Assembly (NCBI RefSeq): GCF_018402495.1 | Contig: NZ_JAGYIU010000002.1 | Location: 772,984 to 836,983 of the forward strand | DNA: 64,000 nucleotides | Direction of reading: 5' to 3' | Source of the DNA: Pseudoalteromonas sp. | GTDB lineage: Bacteria; Pseudomonadota; Gammaproteobacteria; Enterobacterales; Alteromonadaceae | Shown: positions 19,479-28,591 of the stretch, piece by piece | Layout of the letters: each line of letters starts with the position of its first letter | Position numbering within the stretch: the stretch's first letter is position 1 | The notes under the pieces: model-generated | Database searches by the model: none | What the model saw: only the letters and a program-made list of their open reading frames with translations | Told to the model about the DNA's origin: nothing | Program-made: the position numbers and the translations under genes

Positions 19479-20327
19479 ATGAAAAAAATAATAGCATGCG
19501 TTGACGGCTCACCTTTGGCATCGTCTGTATGCCAAGCGGGAGCTTGGTTATCTGAGCGTTTAGCGGCGCCTTTAGTCCTATTACATAGTATTGAAAAAGA
19601 CCGCTCAGCTAATGTTAATTTAGCCGGTAATATTGGCTTAGGTGCCAATGAAACTTTATTACAAGAGTTAGCCGAACACGATGCCCAAAAAAGTAAACTG
19701 CTAAAAGCGCATAGCAAAGCTTTGCTGGAACAATTACAACAGTCATTACCTGAACTTAACCACCCAGTAGAAACGCTTGAGCGCTTTGGCGATGTAAACC
19801 ATACACTTAGTGATATTAAATCACTAATTCGTTGCTATGTAATGGGCCGCAGCGGTGAAGATCATATTAATGAAACACACCTTGTTGGCTCTCATATTGA
19901 AAGCGCCTTGAGAGTTATTGATCGTTCATTATTACTGACTGTGGGTAAATTTAAGCAACCACACTCGTTTTTATTAGCTTACGATGGCACAGAGCAAGCT
20001 AACCTGGCCATTGAGCGGTTACTCGAAACCAAATTGCTGGCTAATTGCGACTGTCATTTGGTGATGATAGGTAACACTAGCCATGCCACTAAAGACGCGT
20101 TTGATAAAGAGCTAAGCCGTTTAGAGTCACAATTTGCATCCATCACTGCACACTTTGTTGATGGCGGTAATATCGCTGAAACATTGTTAGCTAAACAGCT
20201 TGAACTCAATGTTGACTTAACTGTTATGGGGGCGTTTTCGCATTCAAAAGTAAGGCAGTTCTTTGTAGGTAGTAATACGCTTAAACTAATAGCTAATAGT
20301 AGCACGTCACTATTAGTTATTAAGTAA
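19479..20327 (+). CDS. Universal stress protein with two UspA domains
   Basis: Cytoplasmic stress protein of 282 residues with two tandem Usp folds (about 1-145 and 155-282). The first begins KKIIACVDGSPLA and the second LLAYDGTEQA. The second has a Gly-rich segment near the end (MGAFSHSKVRQFFVGSNT) resembling the ATP-binding G-2X-G-9X-G(S/T) motif. The AAGGAG ribosome site precedes the ATG and the gene directly follows sulP, so the two are probably co-expressed. The stop codon merges into repeat copy C. Confidence 0.9.
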   Translation: MKKIIACVDGSPLASSVCQAGAWLSERLAAPLVLLHSIEKDRSANVNLAGNIGLGANETLLQELAEHDAQKSKLLKAHSKALLEQLQQSLPELNHPVETLERFGDVNHTLSDIKSLIRCYVMGRSGEDHINETHLVGSHIESALRVIDRSLLLTVGKFKQPHSFLLAYDGTEQANLAIERLLETKLLANCDCHLVMIGNTSHATKDAFDKELSRLESQFASITAHFVDGGNIAETLLAKQLELNVDLTVMGAFSHSKVRQFFVGSNTLKLIANSSTSLLVIK

Positions 20328-20488
20328 TACCAATCTGCTTGGATATGGGATCTATTTTAACGATAAGAAAATTGCTCTATAACTAGGCAAAATTTTTGAT
20401 ATCTAGTTGTTCTAAATGAAAAAATCTTAACAACGTTATAGAGGAATTTAATTCGTTAAATTGTTCAAATATTTATGCAGGTTGGTAT
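20327..20488. repeat. Dispersed repeat, copy C
   Basis: ATACCAATCTGCTT at 20327 and ATGCAGGTTGGTAT at 20475-20488 form imperfect inverted ends. The interior shares CTAGGCAAAA and TAGTTGTTCTAAATGA with copy A, and CTCTATAACT with copy B. The left end begins at the last base of the uspA stop codon. At 162 bp it is the shortest copy and has no ORF. Confidence 0.6.
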
Positions 20489-20504
20489 GTTCTTACTATT
20501 GATC

Positions 20505-20544
20505 AGTTAAGCTTAGCCTACTCGGCTAAGCTTAACTTTATTGT
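20505..20544 (+). terminator. Strong intrinsic terminator after the sulP-uspA operon
   Basis: A 14-bp perfect stem (20505-20518 with 20524-20537, core GTTAAGCTTAGCC) closes a 5-base loop and is followed by TTTATTGT. It is the best hairpin in the gap. It lies just beyond repeat copy C, so read-through from uspA would transcribe that repeat. Confidence 0.75.
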
Positions 20545-20745
20545 ATAGAAAAACAGATAATTTAATGTGTTTGCTGTTTGCAAGCACTAACACCTTAACA
20601 CCCGTCATTCTAGTAGTGTACGATTCAATGACATTACAAATGTTTTCTCAGTCACGTTCGATAAAAGCAAAAAGCTATACCTAAAAACTATACTAAGAAA
20701 ACTATCTTCACAAACTAATACGACCGTTGTTACATTCTTTTTTCC

Positions 20746-20769
20746 ATATATATGGTTGACCATATATAT
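20746..20769. promoter_or_regulatory. Perfect 24-bp dyad upstream of arsR, candidate ArsR operator
   Basis: The arms ATATATATGGT (20746-20756) and ACCATATATAT (20759-20769) are exact inverse complements around a TG spacer. It lies about 170 bp before the arsR start in an otherwise non-coding stretch. ArsR/SmtB repressors bind AT-rich 12-2-12-type dyads and regulate their own operon, so this is the natural candidate. Another AT-rich stretch (GGGCATATGATTATTCATAT) lies just downstream. Confidence 0.5.
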
Positions 20770-20939
20770 ATTAGGGCATATGATTATTCATATATCTTTA
20801 CAATACCGTATATTTTAAAAATTATTTTATCTGTGTCATTTAGTGCGTGTTTGAGCTTTTATTTAACTGACATATAAAAACAGTAAATTAAAGCGAAAAT
20901 AAATACAGATAAAATAATGAGAAAACAGGAATAAATTTA

Positions 20940-21287
20940 GTGAACCCTTTACAGTTTTATAAATGCTTGGCTGACGAAACACGACTCAAATGTTTATTAC
21001 TCATTGTTGATCAAGATGAGCTCTGTGTATGCGAACTCATGGAAGCACTTGGCGAGCATCAACCTAAAGTATCACGTCACTTAGCGCAACTGCGTAATTG
21101 CGGATTACTGACCGACAGACGCCAAGGCCAGTGGGTTTTTTATAGCATTAACCAAGCATTACCAACGTGGGTGCATACTGTATTATCTGACACACTGCAG
21201 CATAACGCTGATTTAATTTCAGATAATCTGACCATACTTGAAAAAATGGGTAATCGCCCAGAACGGGCGCAATCTTGCTGCGAGTAA
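20940..21287 (+). CDS. arsR: ArsR-family arsenite-responsive repressor
   Basis: Winged-helix repressor of 115 residues that releases the operon when As(III) binds. The ELCVCEL motif (C29 and C31) matches the classical As(III)-binding site at the start of the recognition region, and QPKVSRHLAQLR is the DNA-reading helix. The C terminus adds a Cys pair (SCCE) that may also bind metalloid. The start is GTG, with CAGGAA about 12 bases upstream. It is the first gene of the arsenic operon. Confidence 0.93.
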   Translation: MNPLQFYKCLADETRLKCLLLIVDQDELCVCELMEALGEHQPKVSRHLAQLRNCGLLTDRRQGQWVFYSINQALPTWVHTVLSDTLQHNADLISDNLTILEKMGNRPERAQSCCE

Positions 21288-21323
21288 CACCGCAAATCAA
21301 AGAATGATCAAAGGTTAAATAAA

Positions 21324-22361
21324 ATGGGAATATTTGAACGTTACTTGAATATTTGGGTTGGCTTAGCCATTATCACTGGGGTTTTTTTGGGTAATATAAT
21401 GCCTGACCTGTTTGCTACTATCGCTACCTTTGAGTTTGCGCATGTAAACCTAGTTGTGGCGGTATTAATTTGGCTGATGATTTACCCAATGATGATACAA
21501 ATAGACTTTTCATCGTTAAAAAATGTGAGTGCTAAACCTAAGGCGCTTATTCTTACACTTGTTGTCAATTGGTTGATCAAACCTTTCACTATGGCATTTT
21601 TAGGGTGGTTATTTTTTAAAGGCATTTTTGCTGATTGGGTTGACCCACAAACAGCCACCGAATACATAGCAGGTATGATTTTACTGGGTGTTGCCCCTTG
21701 TACCGCCATGGTTTTTGTGTGGAGTCAATTAACGAAAGGCGATGCAAACTACACGCTGGTTCAGGTGTCGGTAAACGATATTATTATGATATTCGCTTTT
21801 GCGCCTATTGCTGGGTTTTTATTGGGGATCACCGATATTACCGTGCCATGGGACACGCTGCTGTTATCTGTAGGTTTATATGTAGTACTCCCCTTAGTCG
21901 CTGGTGTAATCACCCGTAAACAAGTGGATAAAAAATCAGATCATCAAGCACTTAAAGGTATTCTTAGCACCCTTAAGCCTTGGTCGATTATTGGCTTGCT
22001 GGCAACCGTTATTTTGCTATTTGGCTTTCAAGCGCAAACGATTATTACCAACCCGCAAGCAATTGTGCTCATTGCAATCCCTTTGTTAATTCAGACCTAT
22101 GCTATTTTTGCTATTACTTATTTTATCGCCATAAAAATGCGCTTGCCTCATAATCTAGCTGCTCCGGCCAGTATGATAGGCTCATCTAATTTCTTTGAGC
22201 TCGCTGTTGCTGTGGCAATTTCACTATTTGGACTTCACTCAGGTGCTGCATTAGCCACTGTTGTGGGGGTTTTGGTTGAAGTTCCCGTTATGCTGAGCTT
22301 AGTGTGGTTTGCAAACCGAACCCGTCATTGGTTTAGCACTGCCAATAAAACAACTAATTAA
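21324..22361 (+). CDS. acr3: ACR3-family arsenite efflux permease
   Basis: Inner-membrane As(III) exporter of the ACR3 (BART) family, 345 residues with about ten hydrophobic segments. The [13 protein letters not shown] segment contains the conserved transport Cys of ACR3 proteins near residue 129. The opening [13 protein letters not shown] is typical. It is unrelated to the E. coli ArsB permease, though the gene is often labelled arsB. It sits 36 bp after arsR. Confidence 0.93.
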   Translation: MGIFERYLNIWVGLAIITGVFLGNIMPDLFATIATFEFAHVNLVVAVLIWLMIYPMMIQIDFSSLKNVSAKPKALILTLVVNWLIKPFTMAFLGWLFFKGIFADWVDPQTATEYIAGMILLGVAPCTAMVFVWSQLTKGDANYTLVQVSVNDIIMIFAFAPIAGFLLGITDITVPWDTLLLSVGLYVVLPLVAGVITRKQVDKKSDHQALKGILSTLKPWSIIGLLATVILLFGFQAQTIITNPQAIVLIAIPLLIQTYAIFAITYFIAIKMRLPHNLAAPASMIGSSNFFELAVAVAISLFGLHSGAALATVVGVLVEVPVMLSLVWFANRTRHWFSTANKTTN

Positions 22362-22372
22362 AGAGACCAATT

Positions 22373-22867
22373 ATGAGCCATCCTTTTGATGTACTTAAAT
22401 TAAAAAATGACGCTGCTTTTATTTTTACCCCCTGCCCTGGAACAAAGGGAGTTGATTTAACAACCTCTTTAGCAAACCTAAAATCAGCCGGCGCTAATGC
22501 GGTGATCAGTTTACTACCTAATGATGAAATAGAAAGGTTAGCGGTAACCACACTAGGTGAGCAAGTTACTCAACATAATATGACGTGGTATCAGCTACCT
22601 ATTGAAGATGATCAGGCGCCAGAGCAGCCTTTTTTTATTGCATTTGAAAACGTTAAAAATGAACTGTTAGCACGTATTCAAGCACAACAAACACTGGCTA
22701 TCCACTGTCGTGGCGGCACTGGTCGCACCGGATTAGTAGCAGCTATATTATTACTTGAATTAGGGTATTGTTGGCAACATGTACATTCCTCAATTCAACA
22801 TATTCGGCCTAAGGCATTAACCTTAGCGCCTCATATCCACTTTTTAAAATCACATTATTCTATTTGA
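22373..22867 (+). CDS. Dual-specificity/tyrosine-phosphatase-like protein in the ars operon
   Basis: 164-residue cytoplasmic protein with the phosphatase signature [10 protein letters not shown]: Cys112 and Arg118 form the CX5R loop. The overall pattern resembles the CDKN3/DSP-like phosphatases. A candidate general-acid Asp lies in the LPIEDD segment (79-80). It is 11 bp after acr3 and 7 bp before the GAPDH gene, so it is part of the arsenic operon. A role in arsenate reduction or in dephosphorylating an arseno-sugar intermediate is possible, but neither is shown by the sequence. Confidence 0.82.
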   Translation: MSHPFDVLKLKNDAAFIFTPCPGTKGVDLTTSLANLKSAGANAVISLLPNDEIERLAVTTLGEQVTQHNMTWYQLPIEDDQAPEQPFFIAFENVKNELLARIQAQQTLAIHCRGGTGRTGLVAAILLLELGYCWQHVHSSIQHIRPKALTLAPHIHFLKSHYSI

Positions 22868-22874
22868 GGTAACT

Positions 22875-23885
22875 ATGACTATTAAAGTAGGCATTAATGG
22901 CTTTGGCCGCATGGGACGCTTATCACTGCGTGCAGCATTTGACTGGGACGATGTTGAGTTTGTGCAAATAAACGACCCAGCAGGTGATGCAACCACACTC
23001 GCTCACCTACTCACTTTTGACTCTGTTCATGGTCGTTGGCACCATGAAGCAACCGCAGAAGGGTCAAATATCCTTATTAATGGTCAACACATTAAGTGCA
23101 CACAAAATAAAAACATTACAGAAACTGACTGGTCTGGCTGTGATGTTGTTATTGAAGCCAGTGGTAAAATGAAATCTAAAAGCGCACTGCAAGCCTACCT
23201 AGATCAAGGCGTAAAGCGCGTTGTGGTTACCGCCCCAGTAAAAGAAGAAGGTGTGCTTAACGTGGTGCTGGGTGTAAATCATCATTTGTATGACAAAACA
23301 TCACACCCAATTGTTACAGCAGCTTCATGTACTACTAACTGTCTAGCGCCAGTAGTAAAAGTCATTCATGAAAAATTAGGCATTGTTCACGGTTCAATGA
23401 CCACAATTCACGATATTACCAATACACAAACGATTTTGGATGCGCCACACAAAGACTTGCGTCGAGCACGCGCCTGTGGAATGAGTTTAATTCCCACCAC
23501 CACTGGTTCTGCAAGCGCAATTACTCATATATTTCCAGAGTTAAAAGGTAAGCTTAACGGCCATGCTGTGCGTATCCCACTTGCTAACGCGTCATTAACC
23601 GACTGTGTGTTTGAGGTGAGTCGTGCAACAAATGAGACAGAAGTTAACCAGCTTCTTAAAGAGGCAGCAGAAAATGAACTTAAAGATATTCTTGGCTATG
23701 AAGAGCGCCCACTGGTTTCAATTGATTATAAAACCGATCCACGCTCAAGTATTATTGATGCGTTATCCACTATGGTCGTTAATGGTACACAAGTAAAATT
23801 GTATGCTTGGTATGATAATGAGTGGGGTTACGCTAACCGTACCGCAGAGCTGATGCGTTTAGTGGGCCGTTTAGATAAGGAATAA
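22875..23885 (+). CDS. ArsJ-associated glyceraldehyde-3-phosphate dehydrogenase
   Basis: In known arsJ systems this GAPDH joins arsenate to glyceraldehyde 3-phosphate, giving 1-arseno-3-phosphoglycerate that ArsJ exports. The 336 residues have the NAD-binding [10 protein letters not shown] start and catalytic Cys152 in AASCTTNC. The conserved WYDNEWGY lies near the C terminus. It is a dedicated copy, since its only neighbours are arsenic genes. Its stop is 6 bp before arsJ. Confidence 0.93.
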   Translation: MTIKVGINGFGRMGRLSLRAAFDWDDVEFVQINDPAGDATTLAHLLTFDSVHGRWHHEATAEGSNILINGQHIKCTQNKNITETDWSGCDVVIEASGKMKSKSALQAYLDQGVKRVVVTAPVKEEGVLNVVLGVNHHLYDKTSHPIVTAASCTTNCLAPVVKVIHEKLGIVHGSMTTIHDITNTQTILDAPHKDLRRARACGMSLIPTTTGSASAITHIFPELKGKLNGHAVRIPLANASLTDCVFEVSRATNETEVNQLLKEAAENELKDILGYEERPLVSIDYKTDPRSSIIDALSTMVVNGTQVKLYAWYDNEWGYANRTAELMRLVGRLDKE

Positions 23886-23891
23886 ACTGTT

Positions 23892-25118
23892 ATGCAGTGG
23901 CTAGCACAACTCACTCCCCCGATACGACAATACATGATAGTAACGGGTAATTACTGGGCATTCACCTTAACCGATGGCGCATTGAGAATGTTAGTTGTGC
24001 TGTATTTTTATGGTTTAGGTTACAGCCCACTTAGCATTGCTATGCTATTTATTTTTTATGAGCTGTTTGGTGTTATTACTAACCTAGTTGGCGGCTGGTT
24101 AGGCGCAAAACTTGGCTTAAATAAGACAATGAATATTGGCTTATTTTTGCAAATTGTTGCGTTGAGTATGCTGCTAGTCCCTGCCGATATGCTGTTAGTC
24201 CCTTGGGTTATGGCAGCACAAGCAATGTCGGGAGTAGCTAAAGATCTTAATAAAATGAGTGCTAAAAGTGCGATTAAACTACTCGTACCTGATGATGCTC
24301 AAGGGCAATTATACAAGTGGGTCGCTATTTTAACGGGCTCTAAAAATGCGTTAAAAGGCGTTGGGTTTTTCTTAGGGGGCGGGTTGCTCAGTTTATTGGG
24401 CTTTCAAGGCGCGGTTGTTAGTATGGCGTGTATGCTAACGGTTGTTTGGATAATAAGTCTAATACTGCTTAACAAAGAACTAGGAAAGGCCAAACATAAA
24501 CCCAAATTCACCGATATTCTCTCCAAAAGTAGAACAATCAACACCCTTTCTGCAGCAAGAATGTTTTTATTTGGTGCCAGAGATGTGTGGTTTGTGGTTG
24601 CCTTACCTGTGTATCTTGCCACCGTTTTTAACTGGGAACACTGGTATGTCGGTGGTTTTATGGCTACTTGGGTAATTGGTTATGGTATAGTTCAAGGTTT
24701 TGCACCCAAGCTGACAGGAAATAGTAACACCGCCTCTCCAGATGGGCGTCATGCTATGTTGTGGGCGATGGCACTGGCAGTAACGCCGGCTGTTATTGCA
24801 CTATCACTTTATTATCAATGGCATATACAAATTACGCTGATTGCTGGTTTGTTAGTGTTTGGCGCGTTATTTGCGATAAATTCCTCATTGCATAGTTTTT
24901 TAATTGTAAGCTATGCAGACAAAAATGACGTTTCTCTTGATGTTGGTTTTTACTACATGGCTAATGCTATGGGACGGCTTATTGGAACCGTGTTGTCAGG
25001 GTGGGTATATCAGGAACATGGCCTGCTTGCTTGCCTAGTAATATCTACAGTGTTTATTATTATCACAGCTGTAATATCAATTAGCTTACCACGAGCGCAA
25101 AAAATACATCCTAAGTAA
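23892..25118 (+). CDS. arsJ: ArsJ, organoarsenical efflux MFS transporter
   Basis: Major-facilitator protein of 408 residues with about 12 hydrophobic segments. ArsJ proteins export 1-arseno-3-phosphoglycerate, which then breaks down outside to release arsenate. The N-terminal region (IRQYMIVTGNYWAFTLTDGA) and the immediately preceding GAPDH gene are the hallmarks of the system. It is the last gene of the operon. Confidence 0.92.
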   Translation: MQWLAQLTPPIRQYMIVTGNYWAFTLTDGALRMLVVLYFYGLGYSPLSIAMLFIFYELFGVITNLVGGWLGAKLGLNKTMNIGLFLQIVALSMLLVPADMLLVPWVMAAQAMSGVAKDLNKMSAKSAIKLLVPDDAQGQLYKWVAILTGSKNALKGVGFFLGGGLLSLLGFQGAVVSMACMLTVVWIISLILLNKELGKAKHKPKFTDILSKSRTINTLSAARMFLFGARDVWFVVALPVYLATVFNWEHWYVGGFMATWVIGYGIVQGFAPKLTGNSNTASPDGRHAMLWAMALAVTPAVIALSLYYQWHIQITLIAGLLVFGALFAINSSLHSFLIVSYADKNDVSLDVGFYYMANAMGRLIGTVLSGWVYQEHGLLACLVISTVFIIITAVISISLPRAQKIHPK

Positions 25119-25121
25119 AAA

Positions 25122-25147
25122 TGCCAACTTGCAGCTGCAAGTTGGCA
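25122..25147. terminator. Perfect 26-bp palindrome between convergent genes
   Basis: The arms TGCCAACTTGCAG and CTGCAAGTTGGCA are exact inverse complements with no spacer (25122-25147). It lies 4 bp after the arsJ stop and 38 bp before the end of the convergent DUF4168 gene. There is no T-run on either side, so it may be a weak bidirectional terminator, an mRNA-end stabiliser or a protein site. Confidence 0.5.
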
Positions 25148-25184
25148 ATCATGTGTTTATCAGGCTGTAATAGTAAAAATCATG

Positions 25185-25559
25185 TTACTCAGCGTTAGAC
25201 ATATCCATAATACGCTCACGTAATTGTGGGTCTTGTTGAGCTTGTTGAGCGATTTCACTGTATTCTGCAACAGTTAATCCAGATTTCTCAACCGCTTTCA
25301 CCATTTCTTCTTGCGCTCTTTGCTGAATCGCTTGTGCTTGCTCTGTATCTTCAGCGCTTTGAAACTCAGCTTCATACTGCGAGCTTATTTTATCAATTGA
25401 ATCCATAGCAATGCTAAACTTTAGTAGCTTTGCATCTTTGATACTTGAAGTTTGTTGCTGTGCCGAGGGTACTGCCACTCCAGTATTAGCGTTAGCAAAT
25501 CCTGCAGTAGCCGATAAAGATAGTGCGGCGATACATAGTGCGATAGCATTTTTTTTCAT
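25185..25559 (-). CDS. DUF4168-type periplasmic protein
   Basis: 124-residue exported protein. The N terminus is a clear signal peptide (MKKNAIALCIAALSLSATA, cleavage near FANA). The mature part is polar, helical and rich in Gln and Glu, with the AEYSEIAQQAQQDPQLRERI tail typical of DUF4168. The function of this family is not known. It is divergent from the kinase gene at 25728. Confidence 0.8.
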   Translation of the reverse strand: MKKNAIALCIAALSLSATAGFANANTGVAVPSAQQQTSSIKDAKLLKFSIAMDSIDKISSQYEAEFQSAEDTEQAQAIQQRAQEEMVKAVEKSGLTVAEYSEIAQQAQQDPQLRERIMDMSNAE

Positions 25560-25727
25560 AAGTATTACTCCTAAAATTTGAGTTCGATTTACTTATAGCG
25601 AAGAGCGTGCCAACATTTAAATAAAAATTAACTAATTGAATAATAATAATTTTTTAAAAGTTATGGCTTTTCGGTTTTTTTCTTAACACTATAAAGTGTA
25701 TACTAATGACACACATAAGGAGGGCTC

Positions 25728-27209
25728 GTGACAAAATTACTCAGTTTTCGCTATTGGCATCTAGCAAGTTTGCAGCGCAGTTTATTGTTTTATGTTGTCT
25801 TACCCATGCTGCTACTAACCGGGCTAGCTATCCGCTTTGGCTTGGTTTACACCCATGAGCTTGTAACCAGCAGTATGCGTACTGATCTGGAGTTGATCGG
25901 TCGTGCAATACGCATACCTATTAGCGACGCCTTATTAATACAAGATACCAACGCTATAAACACACATTTAGAATCGGTATTTACAATTGGACGAGTTTAT
26001 GGCGCTTCAATTTATGATGTTGATGGTACATTAGTGGCAGCAACAGGCGTTATTGAGCGCGATCTCACAAATAGTGAATTGGCATCAGAGGTAGTGAGTA
26101 CCGGGCAACAACAAGACGGTTATCGATCGGTATCTGGAGAATCATTGTTTTCTCACTTTCTGCCGATTGTTAATCGTAGTGGCCAAATTCATGGCTTATT
26201 ACAAATTAGCCGCAAAGCGAGTGACTTTGAACAGTCATTGGCGAAGTTATCAAATAAAGCCTGGTTAAGCTGGTTTGCACTGGCCTTATTAAGCTTATTG
26301 ATTATGTGGCGAGGCCATAAACGCGCAATTGGTCAACCAATCAACGAATTAGTCAGTAGTATGCGCCGAGTTGCCAGTGGTGACAGGCGTTATCGTGCGC
26401 GCTTGCAAGGCCCGCTAGAGCTACGAGAAGTGGCTAAAGGGTTGAACCATATGCTAGATGAAATCAATGAAGCCGAACAGCAACTACTGGCGCAACAAGC
26501 ACAACAGCGAAAAATAGAACAACAGCTTAAAGAGCAGGAAACCATGGCGGCAATTGGCCAAGTAGTGAGTGGCGTTGCCCATGAATTAGGTGCACCATTG
26601 AGCGTAATTGATGGCCGTGCGCAGCGGTTATTACGCCAGCACTGCGATGCAGATAGTCAACGCCAACTGCAGGCAATTCGTGGTCAAGTATTACGTCTTA
26701 ATCGTATGGTAAAACAGCTACAAGCATTTGCTCATACGCCGGTAACAAGTTGGCAACGCATTGCTTTATTACCGCTTTTACAGCAAGCCGTGCAGAGTAT
26801 TAGTTATGAGTTACAAGATGATGAAAAACGACCCGAAATTAAGCTACCTTGCCCCGATGTCCAGTTACATGTTGATATTGCACGCCTAGAGTTGGCAATT
26901 GTTAATGTAGTAAGAAACGCCATACAAGCAGCGTCCAGTCACGTAGTAATTGAGTCGCACCAACAACAAGAACAGCTGCTAATTAAGGTTCAAGATGATG
27001 GTAAAGGGTTAACGAGCAACCTCACTAACGAACAAATAATGACCCCTTTTGTATCCACAAAACCACAAGGCCAAGGAACTGGTTTAGGGCTTGCTATCGT
27101 GCAGCAAATTATGCAGGAACACCGAGGTACGGTGAGCTTAAAAAACAACCCCAAAGGGGGATGTGAAGTGACCTTAACCTTACCGTTGACCAAACAGGAT
27201 ATATATTAA
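25728..27209 (+). CDS. Membrane sensor histidine kinase
   Basis: 493 residues. Helices at about 17-38 and 178-196 flank a periplasmic sensor domain of about 135 residues. A HAMP linker spans about 197-250, followed by a short Gln-rich coiled coil. HisKA carries His285 in SGVAHELGAP, and the HATPase shows NVVRNAIQAAS, DDGKGL and GQGTGLGLAI. The start is GTG, with a very strong AAGGAGG site at 25717-25723. Its TAA overlaps the ATG of the regulator gene, so the two are a pair. Confidence 0.93.
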   Translation: MTKLLSFRYWHLASLQRSLLFYVVLPMLLLTGLAIRFGLVYTHELVTSSMRTDLELIGRAIRIPISDALLIQDTNAINTHLESVFTIGRVYGASIYDVDGTLVAATGVIERDLTNSELASEVVSTGQQQDGYRSVSGESLFSHFLPIVNRSGQIHGLLQISRKASDFEQSLAKLSNKAWLSWFALALLSLLIMWRGHKRAIGQPINELVSSMRRVASGDRRYRARLQGPLELREVAKGLNHMLDEINEAEQQLLAQQAQQRKIEQQLKEQETMAAIGQVVSGVAHELGAPLSVIDGRAQRLLRQHCDADSQRQLQAIRGQVLRLNRMVKQLQAFAHTPVTSWQRIALLPLLQQAVQSISYELQDDEKRPEIKLPCPDVQLHVDIARLELAIVNVVRNAIQAASSHVVIESHQQQEQLLIKVQDDGKGLTSNLTNEQIMTPFVSTKPQGQGTGLGLAIVQQIMQEHRGTVSLKNNPKGGCEVTLTLPLTKQDIY

Positions 27210-28570
27210 TGAGCAGCTTATCCCCTTACCGATTAGCCATAGTTGAAGACGACCCTGCTTTATTAGAGCTATTACAAGAAGAGTTAGCCAGTCAAGGCTA
27301 TCAAGTAACCGCTTATGGTTGCGCTGAAGATTTACTAGGTTGTATTAACGAGCAACAATTTGATTTAGTGATCAGTGATATTAGACTGCCAGGCATTGAT
27401 GGTATGCAATTATTACAGCGCTTAAAGCAACAGTCTGAGCCACCAGCGCTATTACTCATTACCGCTTTTGGAACCGTGCGCCAAGCAGTAAATGCTTTAA
27501 AAAAAGGGGCTGATGACTTTTTAACCAAGCCACTTGATTTAGAGCATTTAGCATTATCGGTACAACGTTTATTGGCACATAAAGCGCTACGCAATGAAGT
27601 GCAGCAACTTAGGCTGCGCGAACAAGATGGTCCTGCGGGTTTAGTGGGTAAAAGTCGTGCTATGCGCCGTTTGTATCAACAAATAGCCCAAGTTGCCTCA
27701 GCGCAAGGGGCTGTGCTTATTTTAGGAGAAAGTGGCACCGGCAAAGAGTTAATTGCGCGGGCAATCCATGAGCAAAGCACCCGTAGTGAGCAACCTTTTA
27801 TTGCTGTTAATTGTGCGGGGATCCCCGCAGAGTTAATGGAAAGTGAGTTTTTTGGCCATGCTGCAGGGGCATTTACCGGTGCGCGACAACAGCGCTCTGG
27901 CTTATTTAAAGAAGCCGATGGCGGTACCCTATTGCTTGATGAAATAGCAGAAATGCCATTAGTGTTACAAGCTAAATTATTACGCGTATTGCAAGAAGGC
28001 ACGATCCGGCCTGTTGGGAGCGACCAAGAAATTAACATTAACGTACGTATTGTCGCCGCAACCCATCAAAACTTAGAACAAGGTGTAGCCGCGGGCACAT
28101 TCCGTGAAGATTTATTTTACCGTTTAGAAACGTTTAGTTTAGCCGTACCACCGCTGCGCGACAGAGGCGATGATCTTGAATCACTGGCTTTGTTTTATTT
28201 ACAGCAACTGCAACAAAAACAATTGCGTGATGTGCATGGCCTGAGTCAAGATGCACTTGATTGCTTATACCGTTACCCGTTTCCTGGTAACGTGCGCGAA
28301 CTACAAAACGCAATAGAGCGCGCTTATACGTTTGCCAGTGGGAGCAATATTGAACCTCAGGACTTTCCAGCACGCATCCATAACTACCAGCCAGAGGTAG
28401 GGCAAAGTAACCAAAAAGCCACCACTCGCTGGCCAACCTTGCAACAGCTACAACAAAGCTACGTACAACAAGTGTTAGAGCACACAAAAGGCAACAAACA
28501 ACAAGCCGCAGAGTTATTAGGCATCACCCGACGTACCTTATACCGCTGGCTAGAACAGGATGAAGATTAA
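27209..28570 (+). CDS. Sigma-54-dependent NtrC-type response regulator
   Basis: 453-residue activator with REC (Asp57 in LVISDIRLPG), AAA+ and Fis-type HTH domains. The AAA+ part has Walker A GESGTGKE, the sigma-54 contact loop GAFTGA and the Walker B region GGTLLLDEIAEM. The C terminus ends in NKQQAAELLGITRRTLYRW. It partners the kinase upstream through a TAATG overlap. Targets are unknown; the RpoN it needs is encoded at 5765. The divergent DUF4168 gene is a plausible target but I see no clear -24/-12 site there. Confidence 0.94.
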   Translation: MSSLSPYRLAIVEDDPALLELLQEELASQGYQVTAYGCAEDLLGCINEQQFDLVISDIRLPGIDGMQLLQRLKQQSEPPALLLITAFGTVRQAVNALKKGADDFLTKPLDLEHLALSVQRLLAHKALRNEVQQLRLREQDGPAGLVGKSRAMRRLYQQIAQVASAQGAVLILGESGTGKELIARAIHEQSTRSEQPFIAVNCAGIPAELMESEFFGHAAGAFTGARQQRSGLFKEADGGTLLLDEIAEMPLVLQAKLLRVLQEGTIRPVGSDQEININVRIVAATHQNLEQGVAAGTFREDLFYRLETFSLAVPPLRDRGDDLESLALFYLQQLQQKQLRDVHGLSQDALDCLYRYPFPGNVRELQNAIERAYTFASGSNIEPQDFPARIHNYQPEVGQSNQKATTRWPTLQQLQQSYVQQVLEHTKGNKQQAAELLGITRRTLYRWLEQDED

Positions 28571-28591
28571 ACGATTACATGATTGACAAAA

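Noticed and set aside
20940..25118. Arsenic operon as a recent mobile island
   Set aside because: No integrase, transposase, tRNA junction or attachment repeats flank it, and by eye its base use is like its neighbours.
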